A stretch of 64,000 nucleotides of DNA from Nannochloropsis salina CCMP1776 (lineage: Eukaryota; Sar; Eustigmatophyceae; Eustigmatales; Monodopsidaceae), in NCBI GenBank assembly GCA_004565275.1, contig SDOX01000183.1, positions 308,192 to 372,191 of the forward strand, written 5' to 3'. The notes beneath the pieces were generated by a model. That model made no database searches. It worked only from the letters and a program-made list of their open reading frames with translations, and was not told where the DNA came from. The translations under genes and the position numbers were made by a program. Shown here piece after piece: positions 43,677 through 53,323 of the stretch. Position 1 is the stretch's first letter, and every line of letters starts with the position of its first letter.

Positions 43677-44428
43677 TTAGCATCTCATAAATAACCCGTT
43701 CCAGTCGCAAAGCATTACATTCCCTCGACACGTAACGCGATCCTCGAGAACGTACCTTTTGAAACCATATTTTTTTCGCTCATAGAACAGATCTGTCTTA
43801 GAAGCGCCGAGATTAACAATCTTAGGGCAGCCGTCGCGGTCTTTCTCTTCTTGCGTGCACTCCCGGCAGAAGTAAGCGTCTGAAATGCCTGGCCCGCCAC
43901 ATATAACGCATCGACCCTCGTAAGAGCCGTAATTGCCTAAGATTTTGAGTTGCGAGTACCGAAACATATAAGAAATACAATCTTTACGTCCAAAACTTGC
44001 CGAGAAGGAGCAAAGTCCACAAGTCCGAGTCCGCGACACGTATCTACGACTTCTCGAACCATACAACTTACACTCGTCGCAAATCCGGACTAGGGTGGAG
44101 GGACGGACGTAACTATCACAAATGACACATTTTCCGTCGCACTGTATGAGTGATTAATGAAGATGCACCGTGAGTGTTGCTCGAATGAGTGCGTTTACCG
44201 CTCTTCATCGTTTTGAAACTCTTATCCAGCAAGACTCACCTTTTCACACAATCGACCAATAGCAATACCCGGCTGCTTCCGGCACATTACCAGATCTATT
44301 GCATATATTCAAGAAAACATCAGTTAGTATTTTTCTGGTCCCGGCAGGATGGTTTGAAGCAGCTAGTTGTTCCTCTCCGCTCTTGGTCACCAAAGAAGCG
44401 ACGACGTACCTGCATGGTGCTTGGCCAT
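43677..44428 (-). CDS. PHF5A: PHF5A / SF3b14b, U2 snRNP zinc-knot protein
   Basis: Core SF3b subunit (yeast Rds3) that helps hold the branch-site adenosine. Five exons in phase: 44428-44410, 44295-44240, 44141-44072, 43936-43756 and 43683-43677. The total is 110 residues, the same length as the human protein. It starts [20 protein letters not shown] and contains [34 protein letters not shown] and [20 protein letters not shown]. The paired CxxC motifs that build the zinc trefoil knot are all present. The last exon would encode only part of an Arg codon, a Cys and the stop, ending KYGFKRC, where human has KYGFKKR. Without that last splice, the frame runs on to the same stop, adding about 23 residues. 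The last splice is therefore the only doubtful part. Confidence 0.95.
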
Positions 44429-44721
44429 CTAAAACAAGAATATATTCCGAGAAGAAGAATCGCGGTGGACCTGATTTGCTTTGTAAACGCTTCGAGATAG
44501 AAAGACCAAATGAGAGGATGTGAAATAAACATTTTGTTTCATCAGCCTGAACCGTACCACCGGCCATACTACTCATTTGCCGAAAACGACGAGGCTTGCG
44601 CGACACCGAGGGTTCCACCCGTGTTAGGTGTGAGAAGGTGACGGCTAAGTATTGCAAGCTTTGCATAGGTTCATGAGAAGTAGCAAAAGGCTCGCTATCG
44701 AAAACGTGGGGCCGCGGGGCA

Positions 44722-45702
44722 ATGATCCCCTCTGGCGAGCAAGAACGTCCCAGTTGGGGGGAGGTTATCCTTGCTGCGTACAAAGTACCGACGTATTTAA
44801 CGATACTTTACCCTGCTCCGCTCCGACAAAGCAGGAAAATGATTTATAGAGACAAAGTGTCGAATTATAAAAATGTCGATGGCGATGGGGAGCAAGACTT
44901 GACCGCGCTTGGGTTTTTGTTCGATGCGGCGGCCGCCAAGGCGTGGGTACGGCATAGATTTCAAGCCCCATTGACAAGCCCTTTTGATTGCCATGGCGAA
45001 GATAAGGATATGAGAAGCTCGATTGAGGTAGAAGTACAAGTTATAGCGGACGAAGATGGACCAGGAGCCCTGCAAACAGGCCAGCGTACGTGGCCAGCAG
45101 CGCCCTTTTTAGCCCAATACCTAGTAGAGCACTGGGCTGGAATAACATTTGATCGCAAGTGCGAGGTTCTGGAGCTAGGGGCTGGTTGTGGACTGGTGGG
45201 ACTTACTCTGGCGCAACTTTCTGGTGTCGATAGCATCATTATGACAGATCATGATCCCGGTTCCTTGAAGCTGATCCAGGAGGGCATATATCGTAATCAA
45301 CATCGGTGGCGTGACGGAGTGCGTTGTGAAATATCGCACATGGAATGGGGAAAAAAACTCAATCGACAGATAGTGTCACTCGTAAACATAGAACGCGTCA
45401 ATGCAGAACATGGCAGTGGCAAGGAAGGCATCATGCTTCTCCTCGTAGGCAGTGACCTCGTGTATAGTTTGGACGTGGTGGAAAGCTTGTTCAAGACTGT
45501 GGCAGACCTGTTTCGTCATCGAGACGAGAGCGGAAGGGGCAGAGGCCAGTTTCTGCTCTGCGGAAGCTTCGCATTAGGCGATGAAATAGAAAAGAGGATT
45601 GCGGAGGTGACGGAGAGGCTGAAGCTTTGCACTGAAAGGTTAATTCTTGGCAGAGAGGATGAGAGGAGGGGCATGTGGATAACTAAATGTACCCTAGCTT
45701 AG
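44722..45702 (+). CDS. Family-16 methyltransferase (METTL21/METTL23-like)
   Basis: Seven-beta-strand, S-adenosylmethionine-dependent methyltransferase of the group that mostly methylates lysines of chaperones, elongation factors and other proteins. Motif I is VLELGAGCGLVGLTLAQL, followed by the acidic end of strand 2 (IIMTDHDPGSLKLIQEGI). The family's D-x-x-Y motif appears as GSDLVYSLDVVESL. A conserved WPAAPFLAQYL segment precedes motif I. The frame opens at 44722 (326 residues), but a second ATG at 44839 (MIYRDKVSNYKN, 287 residues) fits better, since the extra N-terminus has no family resemblance. It is divergent from PHF5A, with about 290 bases between starts. The target protein is unknown. 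Confidence 0.85.
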   Translation: MIPSGEQERPSWGEVILAAYKVPTYLTILYPAPLRQSRKMIYRDKVSNYKNVDGDGEQDLTALGFLFDAAAAKAWVRHRFQAPLTSPFDCHGEDKDMRSSIEVEVQVIADEDGPGALQTGQRTWPAAPFLAQYLVEHWAGITFDRKCEVLELGAGCGLVGLTLAQLSGVDSIIMTDHDPGSLKLIQEGIYRNQHRWRDGVRCEISHMEWGKKLNRQIVSLVNIERVNAEHGSGKEGIMLLLVGSDLVYSLDVVESLFKTVADLFRHRDESGRGRGQFLLCGSFALGDEIEKRIAEVTERLKLCTERLILGREDERRGMWITKCTLA

Positions 45703-46038
45703 TGTTCATGCCAATTAGAAATCAGAGAAAATCACTTCGTTCTACAGGTTGCCAATCCTCTGCATTTTTTTAATTTGTCTGTCGGTGCTTCAAAAGACAT
45801 GCTATCATACATTTTCAAGGCACCCCCTGGGATGTCTAGATCAATCAATTTCATGGAAGTCGTCTCAATTTTCAGACTGCCTCACGCGGCAGACATCATT
45901 AAAAAAGAACGCACGCCTAACTCTACTCTAGCTAACTTCGATGTACACCAACTAAAGTGCCTCCCTCCCTCCAGCCTTGAGACCGTCCCGCGCGCCCTTG
46001 GCTTTTGGGGGGAGCTCGACCCTCCGAAACCCCGCCCT
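45703..46038. other. Convergent intergenic region
   Basis: About 335 bases between the stops of the methyltransferase and sigma-factor genes, AT-rich. No gene was seen. Confidence 0.4.
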
Positions 46039-47847
46039 CTACTCGACGACGCCAATGTTCAGCATCTCTCTCAGCTTCTTCAACGCCCGACGCTCGCTCT
46101 TACTGACCACCGCGGTCGACAAGCCCAACTTCCGCGCCACTTGCGGGCGAGACAGGGGGCTGTGGCCCTTCAAGCCGTAGAGCAAGGACAACACCTCCAT
46201 GTCCTGCGGCGAGAGCTCCTGGGCAGCTCGGCGCAGGAACATGCCAAGCTCCCACGCCCGCTTGCTCTCGTCTACCATTTCATAAGCGGGCCGAGTCGTC
46301 TCCGGGTCTACACCAAACAGCTCTGCGCGCCGGCCGCCCACACCCAAGTCCCCCCTGGCCCCGGCCCCCTGCTTGCCTGCGCCCACCGCCTCCGCGATTG
46401 CCTCCTGTGCGGGCCCCATGCGAGTCACGCGGCGCATCGGCCCAAGTCGCGGCCGTCGTCCCGGGCGAGGGAGTGGCCTTCGGTAGAGGGCGGCTTCGGC
46501 AGCCTCCTCAGGGTCCTCCTCCTCCTCTTCCTCGGCCCCATGCTTCCATTCCCCGCCATCCTCTTTAGCCTTGACGTCCTTCCATAAAAGCTCAGGTGGT
46601 ATTTCCATCGTGGACACAGGCCGAGAGCCTCCTAGTCCCGATGCTGCGGCCGGCAATGCCCCGGCGGTACCGGCAGGCAGGAGGAAGCTCGCGTCGCCCC
46701 GCCCCTGCGTGCCCGGTGGCAACCGCATCGAAGCGGCATTTCGTGTCGACGAGGAGGTCGCATCAAGATGGAGTTCTTTCCGTGCCGCCGTGATCATGGC
46801 GGACATGACATAGACGTAGGAGAAGGCGCGGAAGGTGGCCCCGGTCGCCTCAGCCTTGCCCCGGTCGTACCGCTCCAGCGCTTGCATCGCGCCCCTGTAC
46901 CCCTCCTGCACAAGCTCTGCCTCGTCCACCCCGAACGTGGCTCCGTACTTGCGGGCCAAGGCGGCAATGAGGGAGTGCATGGAGACGAGGATGTAAGACC
47001 GCGCCCTCAGACCCAGCTTGTAAAAGGCCGCCGCCTCCTCGGGAGAGAGGCCCAGCCGCGCCGCGAGCATCCTGGTCGTGATGCCTCGGGCTCCCTCACC
47101 AGGGGCCGACTTCTCGACCATCTCGGCCCGGACTTTCTCCATCCCCATCACCATCTGGGCGAGTGCCAAGAGCCGCTGCTCCTTGTCGAGCCAGACGAGT
47201 TGGTGGGCCGCACGCGGGCGAAGAGAGGGCAGGCTGCTTCCCCCCCCCGAGCCTGCAGCTTCGCCGGCCCTATCAAGCGCCGGGGGCAGCCGGTCCGCCC
47301 AGTCGAGCATGACGTCCAAGTCCGCCGAGGGCACGTATAGGTCCACCGTGTGAGGTCGAGAGGGGGGGGTGAGCCCGGGCGCCGCGCTCTCTCCATGCCC
47401 GCGGGCGCCGAGACGGGAAAGGGGGCCATCACGAGTCCTTAGGCTCGCTTCGGTCGGGGAAGGGAGCATGTAGCGGGTGGCCACTTTGCCCCTCCCTTCA
47501 TGCGCCTCGCCCTGGCCCTCCACACGGAGCTGCCTCTGGCGTCGACGAGCAGCCTTCCGAGCTAATCTTGCCTCCCTCCCCGCTGAGGCCTCAGTGATGT
47601 TCCTCGCCACCGCCGCGTGGTCTCCTTCATCTTGCCATGGAACTGTCTCGTCCGCCACCCGAGTGGCGCCCGGCGAGGAGTGCGACGCTGATTCCCAAGC
47701 CCGACCTGCCGCTGTCCATGTCCATGGCCTACTTCCGCAGGTGACATGGGATTGATATGGCAGTTGTGCAACGAAGGCAGCACCTCTGGGAAGAAGCATG
47801 TGCAGCAGCACCACATACAGGAAAGGCCCATTGAGGGACCGGAACAT
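46039..47847 (-). CDS. Plastid RNA polymerase sigma-70 factor
   Basis: Nuclear-encoded promoter-recognition factor for the plastid's bacterial-type RNA polymerase. It has 602 residues in one exon. Region 2 spans about 300-355 (ELVQEGYRGAMQALERYDRG, then FRAFSYVYVMSAMI). Region 4 is near the C-terminus (LSPQDMEVLSLLYGLKGHSP, then SRPQVARKLGLSTAVVSKSE). Region 3 is interrupted by long Ala/Gly/Pro- and Glu-rich inserts. The chosen start, MFRSLNGPFLYVVLLHMLL, opens a signal peptide ending RGAAF, which is the A-x-F cleavage motif of heterokont plastid preproteins. A Ser/Thr/Arg-rich transit part follows. The frame is open further upstream to 48147, but that would bury the signal peptide. Confident as sigma factor and well supported for plastid targeting. 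Confidence 0.92.
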   Translation of the reverse strand: MFRSLNGPFLYVVLLHMLLPRGAAFVAQLPYQSHVTCGSRPWTWTAAGRAWESASHSSPGATRVADETVPWQDEGDHAAVARNITEASAGREARLARKAARRRQRQLRVEGQGEAHEGRGKVATRYMLPSPTEASLRTRDGPLSRLGARGHGESAAPGLTPPSRPHTVDLYVPSADLDVMLDWADRLPPALDRAGEAAGSGGGSSLPSLRPRAAHQLVWLDKEQRLLALAQMVMGMEKVRAEMVEKSAPGEGARGITTRMLAARLGLSPEEAAAFYKLGLRARSYILVSMHSLIAALARKYGATFGVDEAELVQEGYRGAMQALERYDRGKAEATGATFRAFSYVYVMSAMITAARKELHLDATSSSTRNAASMRLPPGTQGRGDASFLLPAGTAGALPAAASGLGGSRPVSTMEIPPELLWKDVKAKEDGGEWKHGAEEEEEEDPEEAAEAALYRRPLPRPGRRPRLGPMRRVTRMGPAQEAIAEAVGAGKQGAGARGDLGVGGRRAELFGVDPETTRPAYEMVDESKRAWELGMFLRRAAQELSPQDMEVLSLLYGLKGHSPLSRPQVARKLGLSTAVVSKSERRALKKLREMLNIGVVE

Positions 47848-48731
47848 TCCATGTGAAGGAAGCGGCGCCTTGTGTAAGACCCGCGGTGCTGGCACTCGAA
47901 TGCGGGAACATGACAGCGCAGCTGATCTTCGACGCTCCTCAGCCTTTTGCCGTTTCCTTCTCATGTCCCCCGTCGTATGGTGATGCCAAAAATTGGTCTC
48001 TTTTTGGCCCTGGTGTGGTATGTCGACGGCCTCAACTTGCTGTACACGAGCCTCGTCGTCCGAGCCCAGAGGCCCGAAGGGGGTAGATAAGGGGAAGGTT
48101 AGTGGAACGCACCAAACGATGCACTGCATCCACGCGTTGCCAGTCACAAGTCCACTTCACAAAGAAATGGGAAACTGGCAATTCACACGGGCATGCACAC
48201 CATCCCGACCAGCCCGTCCGCGGTGTGCGAGGCCATATCACGCTGTCACAGACCTGGCAAGGCCGCTCCCTCCCTTCCGGGCGGCGAGCACCACCACCCA
48301 CGACTACGCGTGTCCGCGACACGGCGCTCAGGCCAGGAGGCAGCGTTTGTTCGTGTCGGACACGCTGGGACATTTGATGCACGATGCCTTCGAGATGGTG
48401 CGCGGCACCTGTGTGGTGTACGGTACTCGTCGCGAGGGGAGTGCTTCACTACGGCATAGCGGGTGGTGGGGAGGCCTCGCTTTCTTCTTGGGCACTCGCG
48501 GCCCGGCCTGTGTGCGTCTGACCACTTGGACGGAGATCAGGGCTACGAGATGCTGGACTGGGTTGTTCATTATGCACGACAGCGTTGAGGATTTTTGCAA
48601 AGCCGGGCATGGAGCTCAATTTTCGCGATCTTGATGTCGTGGGGGGGTTTTAAAGCCTCTCCACACCGTCGTTTCCTCGCTCCTCATTTCCTTCCTTCCT
48701 CCCTTCGATGGCCTTCGTCCACAGGCACAAA
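47848..48731. other. Divergent intergenic region
   Basis: About 880 bases between the sigma-factor start and the RPL26 start. An acceptor-like site just before the RPL26 ATG (ending near 48723) suggests a 5' UTR intron for RPL26. Open frames here show no recognisable product. Confidence 0.4.
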
Positions 48732-49511
48732 ATGAAATACAGCCCAAACGTCTCCTCTTCGCGGCGTAAGAGCCGTAAGGCTCACTTTACTGCGCCGTCG
48801 CACATCCGACGGAAGCTCATGACTGCGCCTTTGTCGAAAGAGCTGCAGGCGAAGTACAAGGTAGGTGATGGGGCATTGAGCACACACACTTAGCCATGAA
48901 TGACAGAGAGCATCAAAAATGCTTGCAGTTGTCGATAGCCTTCAAGCTATGATATAGGGGCGCTTCGGCGCTCAATATGTCAGGAATGTCGGCCTCACGT
49001 CGTAGCGCGCCCTCGGTGAACTGATTTGTGCGCAGGAGAAGTTGAATGCCAGACTACCAGATTTCATTTCATTTTTTTGGCACGAATGCGCCCACTTGTT
49101 CGATGGTTATCAGTGTAAGGCGCAATTTTAGGAGCCTTCTGTGGAGTTATGAGCTGAGTACACCTCTCACCTCTCCCATTTTTTGTTAAATCTCGACCAC
49201 AGGTGCGATCAATGCCTATCCGTAAGAGTGACGAGGTGCAAGTGGTGCGTGGAGTCTTCAAGAACCGTGAAGGAAAGGTGACAGCGGTATACCGTAAGAA
49301 ATTCGTAATCCACATCGATCGCATCACCCGGGAGAAGGCGAACGGGGCGACTGTTAATGTGGGCATCGACGCGTCCAAGGTGCATATCACCAAGCTGAAG
49401 ATGAACAAAGCACGCAAGGAGATTTTGGAGCGGAAGGCACGCACTGGGGCCGCGGGGAAGGGGAAGGTAACGGAGGCCGAAGTTGGATCTAACATGGGTG
49501 GCGTCGATTAG
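48732..49511 (+). CDS. RPL26: 60S ribosomal protein L26 (uL24)
   Basis: Large-subunit protein near the exit tunnel. Exons 48732-48860 and 49203-49511 join in phase to 145 residues, exactly the human length. It starts [19 protein letters not shown], and [20 protein letters not shown] ends exon 1. Exon 2 contains [16 protein letters not shown], which is the KOW motif region, then [13 protein letters not shown] and KKILERKA-like [10 protein letters not shown]. An ATG 24 bases upstream is in frame, but it sits before a likely 3' splice site (cacag at 48719-48723) and would add a non-family N-terminus, so the inner ATG was chosen. The intron is 342 nt. Confidence 0.96.
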
Positions 49512-50209
49512 AGTTGAGTAGAGGCACATAGAAAGGATGAGTCATTCCTTGCGCTCTTCCTGCCATAGCTATGGCAGCGATGAGATTTGTAGAGAAGAAG
49601 GCTCCTATTTTTTGACAGTCATGATATCTCTGATAACGTGTGGGGTGACGGTGAGAGCAAAGGAATTGTGTGTTTTTCATACTCTTTTTCCAGCGCGAAA
49701 CTCAGCCAGCGAAGAATGACGTGAAGAATAAAATGATTGTCGGGAAACGACGTACTTCATTTCAAGTTATCCGTTGTTGTTGTTGCGCGCGCACAATACT
49801 AGATGGGCGCCTGACAGAAATTTCCAACACATGTCCGTTGAACTTCCACGTCTTGCTTTCGTAGTCTTTTTTATTTAATCAGTAATTGGTGTAGACTGCG
49901 TGTGAGAATCGCAGGTCTTGCATGACTTTCTAACCAGGATAATACATTCCCAGGAAGCTTGCCTTCCTCATGCATGGCTTCATGTGGAGGATACAAGGCC
50001 CAGGGTGACTTCCATCGGAGCGTAACACGCAGTATCTCCCTTGCACTGATTCTGAAGACAGGCAACGTCATTCAACAACGCATTTTTTCTTCTCATTTCA
50101 TTTTTTTTTGGAAAACAGCACATGCGTGGCTCTCTCCATCCCAAACAAGGCTGCTCAAGCTCTGTGAAAGACGCCATCCCATCCATCCCAGGAGTATCAG
50201 AGCACGACC
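49512..50209. other. Intergenic region between RPL26 and AFG2-like gene
   Basis: About 700 bases, AT-richer than the genes. It contains a perfect 18-base palindrome at 49560-49577. No gene was recognised. Confidence 0.4.
49560..49577. repeat. Perfect 18-bp palindrome
   Basis: The sequence ctgccatagctatggcag is its own reverse complement. It lies about 50 bases past the RPL26 stop, in its 3' UTR or flank. It could be a binding site for a dimeric protein, a weak hairpin, or chance. Confidence 0.6.
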
Positions 50210-52759
50210 ATGGCAACCTCCCTACCCAGTGCCCCAACTGCCTTCACCCTTTTTCGTGCCTTTCCGATCACGGAGGGATGGCTGCACGACGTTTATATGG
50301 CCATTGAATCAGTCAATGTCCTGGGTTGCGGCGTGTATGGGTATGTGACTCTCCAGCTTGCTGCAACGCATGAGGAAGTCTGCTCACTGGTCTTTCCGGC
50401 ACGAGTCGTCCCTAGGAGGGGCGTGCAACAAGACCACGTCCTGATGGCTGAGACAGCAATGGTACTTTTAGATATTAAGATAGGTAGTAGCGTTAAAATA
50501 GTGGTGTGCGGCGTGGATAAAGGCTCAGGCGCCCCTCTTCAGCTGATTCCTTTCTTTGAGGACTCGCCGCAGCTCCCTTGGACACTTGTTGAAAGGGTTG
50601 CGTGCAGATTGAAATCTCCTGGCGATGCAGAGAGCCTCGTCTTGATGCGCTACTTGAATTCGATTCATCCGTACCGCACGACCAAGACAGGCAAAAGAGA
50701 CAAAGGGGAGGTGACGGAGAGGATGAGGAATGGGTTGCGCTCCGTGGACGGAGAGGAGGAACGCGGAGAGGACCGTGTGAGAGGGAGCGAGGAGAATCTG
50801 GAACCCAGAAAGTGCAAGCGTCTTGAAGAATTCCACGTAGCAGCACTCCAGCAGATCTTGGAGGTTGTGGCACAAAACCAGAGCAGGCGTGACGCTTTCA
50901 GGATCGGAGGCCTGCTCCTCTCTGCCCCGAAGGGGGGAGGGAAGACTGTTTTCGCGCAGAGACTCCGGCAGCTGCTCCAGCCAAGAATAAGTATGATTTA
51001 CATGACGGGTCAGGATGTACTGGGGGCGTTGGTGGCCTCAGAAAGCGGGGCATGGGAAGGAGGAGTGTGGACAAGTAACTGGGGAATAGGAGGGGAGGAA
51101 GAGGTGCACTTGCGGGAAAGGCTGGGCCTTGGAGAGGGAGATGACGCACAAGATGTGGTTCTTTTCATCGATGACTTCGATGAGCTGCTTTCGGGGAGAG
51201 AGGCGGGGATGTCGCAGGAGGACGCGAAGGGTGCGAGCGGTCCGGATATGGACGGGAGACAGGGGGGAAACGGCGAGCGAAGCCGTGGTTTGAGACGGCT
51301 GCAAGAGCTGCTGGGACGGTCTTCAGAGCAAGGCCACCTTCTTTGCTGGGTACTGGCGACACGGGAGCGAGTCCGCGGTGAGGGAGGCAGCGGGATGAGC
51401 GGTGCGCAAGGGTGCCTGATGCGGCTCCAGGGGTCTCTCTTTGACAGGGTCCTGGAGCTGCCGGCGCCCGACCTCCGCGGGCGCGAGTCTATCCTCCACG
51501 CCCTGGTCCCTCGATTGGCTCCCGAGCTGTTGGAGGGTCTACCGGAGGGCGAGGTCGAGGGGCAGGGCAGGGATCGACTCCTGCAGCGCGTGGGGGGGAT
51601 GACGGCGGGGTTCCTCCCGGGGGACCTTGTCGCGCTCACGCGGGTGGCCGCACTGCACGCGCAGATGGGGTCTGCGACAGGGTCCGACGCTTGCGAAGGA
51701 GAGGGCGGGCCCGTGGACCCGTCACAGGCGTTGGCGAGGGCGTGGTCGGCCTTCGGTGCCGCGCGTGGACGCGTCTCGGTCGCGGGGGGGGAGGGCCTGG
51801 CCGGAGGGGGCGAAGCATTAGGGGCCAAGTGGACAGACGTGGGGGGATACGAGGAGGTTAAAGCCCGCCTGAAGAGGCTCGTGGAGTGGCCCTTGCGCTA
51901 TCCTGACACCTTCGCACGCCTGGGCTTGCGGGAGCGTCCCCCCCCTCCACCCTCCTCCCCTTCCTTTCTCTCTTTCCCCGCGTCACCCGGGCCCTCGCCC
52001 TCCTCGTCCCCATTCGCAACGGGCGGCATCCTCCTCTACGGCCCCAGCGGCTGTGGCAAGAGCCTCCTGGCGCGCGTCATCGCGGCGGAAGTGGGCGCCA
52101 ACTTTGTGGAGCTTCCGGCCTCCGAGGTGTTTTCTCCTTATCTCGGCGACAGCGAGGCCCGGGTCCGCGATACTTTTGCGCGGGCCCGCCGAATGACACC
52201 TTGTATCCTGTTTTTGGACGAACTGGACGCTATGGCGGAGGGTCGCGGCATAGGCGGTGAGGGCGAAGGAGGGCCAGGGAGTGGGGGAGTCTACGCGCGC
52301 GTGCTGTCTACGCTTCTCAACGAGATGGACGGCGTCTCAGGACAGCAAGAGGGCCTGCTGGTCCTGGCAGCGACCAACCGCCGCGACGCAGTGGACGAAG
52401 CGCTTCTGAGGCCGGGCCGGCTGCAAGAGTCGGTGCTCGTCACCTTTCCGCGACCCGACCTCGATTTCCTGTCCATTTTGGAGGTCGCCACGCGGCGCAC
52501 GCCCCTGCATGCTGACGTAAATTTGGACGAGCTAGTGACACAGGTTTTGAAGCCTCATGCACTTTCAGTAAAAGGAGGCGGGACAGCCAGGGGCCAAATA
52601 ACGCCTGCGGCTCTGGTGGCTTTGTGCCGTGAAGCAGCACTGGCTAGCTTGCGCGAGACGGGTGACATGGAGCAGGCGGGGGCTAATATCTACGACGCGG
52701 AAGTTGTCGTGCGACAAAAGCACTTTGTGACGGCGGCAGCCAAAATATTCTCAAAGTAA
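50210..52759 (+). CDS. Type II AAA+ ATPase, AFG2B (SPATA5L1)-like
   Basis: Two-ring AAA ATPase of 849 residues, intronless. The N-terminal part resembles a CDC48-type double-psi barrel (MAETAMVLLDIKIGSSVKIV). D1 is degenerate but has Walker A SAPKGGGKT and Walker B VVLFIDDFDEL, with Asp in place of the catalytic Glu. D2 begins WTDVGGYEEVKARLKRLVEW and has Walker A GPSGCGKS, Walker B ILFLDELDAM, and AATNRRDAVDEALLRPGRL with the arginine finger. A Pro/Ser-rich insert of about 25 residues breaks the usual link into the D2 Walker A strand. The C-terminal pattern (VLSTLLNEMDGV, CREAALASLRETG, VVRQKHFVTA) fits AFG2B best. AFG2 proteins release factors from pre-60S ribosomes. PEX1 is the main alternative, because its D1 also has a DD Walker B. 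Confidence 0.75.
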   Translation: MATSLPSAPTAFTLFRAFPITEGWLHDVYMAIESVNVLGCGVYGYVTLQLAATHEEVCSLVFPARVVPRRGVQQDHVLMAETAMVLLDIKIGSSVKIVVCGVDKGSGAPLQLIPFFEDSPQLPWTLVERVACRLKSPGDAESLVLMRYLNSIHPYRTTKTGKRDKGEVTERMRNGLRSVDGEEERGEDRVRGSEENLEPRKCKRLEEFHVAALQQILEVVAQNQSRRDAFRIGGLLLSAPKGGGKTVFAQRLRQLLQPRISMIYMTGQDVLGALVASESGAWEGGVWTSNWGIGGEEEVHLRERLGLGEGDDAQDVVLFIDDFDELLSGREAGMSQEDAKGASGPDMDGRQGGNGERSRGLRRLQELLGRSSEQGHLLCWVLATRERVRGEGGSGMSGAQGCLMRLQGSLFDRVLELPAPDLRGRESILHALVPRLAPELLEGLPEGEVEGQGRDRLLQRVGGMTAGFLPGDLVALTRVAALHAQMGSATGSDACEGEGGPVDPSQALARAWSAFGAARGRVSVAGGEGLAGGGEALGAKWTDVGGYEEVKARLKRLVEWPLRYPDTFARLGLRERPPPPPSSPSFLSFPASPGPSPSSSPFATGGILLYGPSGCGKSLLARVIAAEVGANFVELPASEVFSPYLGDSEARVRDTFARARRMTPCILFLDELDAMAEGRGIGGEGEGGPGSGGVYARVLSTLLNEMDGVSGQQEGLLVLAATNRRDAVDEALLRPGRLQESVLVTFPRPDLDFLSILEVATRRTPLHADVNLDELVTQVLKPHALSVKGGGTARGQITPAALVALCREAALASLRETGDMEQAGANIYDAEVVVRQKHFVTAAAKIFSK

Positions 52760-53323
52760 ACGGGATAAAGAACGAAATCGCGCAAGGTGCGAGCACCAGA
52801 GTTCCGACCCGATTATTTGTCGCGTGTTGAGTTTGTCACACAGAGTGTGCAGCGCCTCCCCGGTCCTGACCCGTGACACCCCTTTTCTTGCAACGTAAAG
52901 CGTTGGGCGGTGGCCCGCTTTTGCGAAAAATGGAATTGATGAGCGGCGTGCCTGAGTTGACCTTGCATACTCGCGTGCGGGGCATGCTGGCATGAATTTA
53001 AGACCTTTTTTTTGTGATCGGGGCCCCTACATAGCAGAAGGGGGATGTCTCACGAAACCAACCTGAGACAACGGTTCCCCGACCACGCTCTTGGAAGTGG
53101 GCATCTGTCTTGTTTAATGTACACGTACATTGTCATGGGACGGCACTCACTCTATTGGATAGTTGCATAGCAAACCCTCCACATTTCTTGCATTGCATCT
53201 TGTGAAAAAAAATTGGGGCATGGCTGCCACAGCTTGTTGGAAGAAGAACCTGGAGAAGTTCGCACCAATGATTCTTTTCGCGACATCGCACACATCGCAC
53301 AGGTAAAAACGCTTTCTCGGACA
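52760..53323. other. Intergenic region upstream of the SGF29 fusion
   Basis: About 560 bases between two plus-strand genes. A frame continuous with the SGF29 fusion is open from 53213, but it has no ATG at its head. No other gene was recognised. Confidence 0.4.

Noticed and set aside
47848-48147. Upstream extension of the sigma factor
   Set aside because: It would place about 100 residues before an otherwise ideal signal peptide.
53213-53323. Upstream extension of the SGF29 fusion
   Set aside because: It begins at TTG and adds no conserved sequence.
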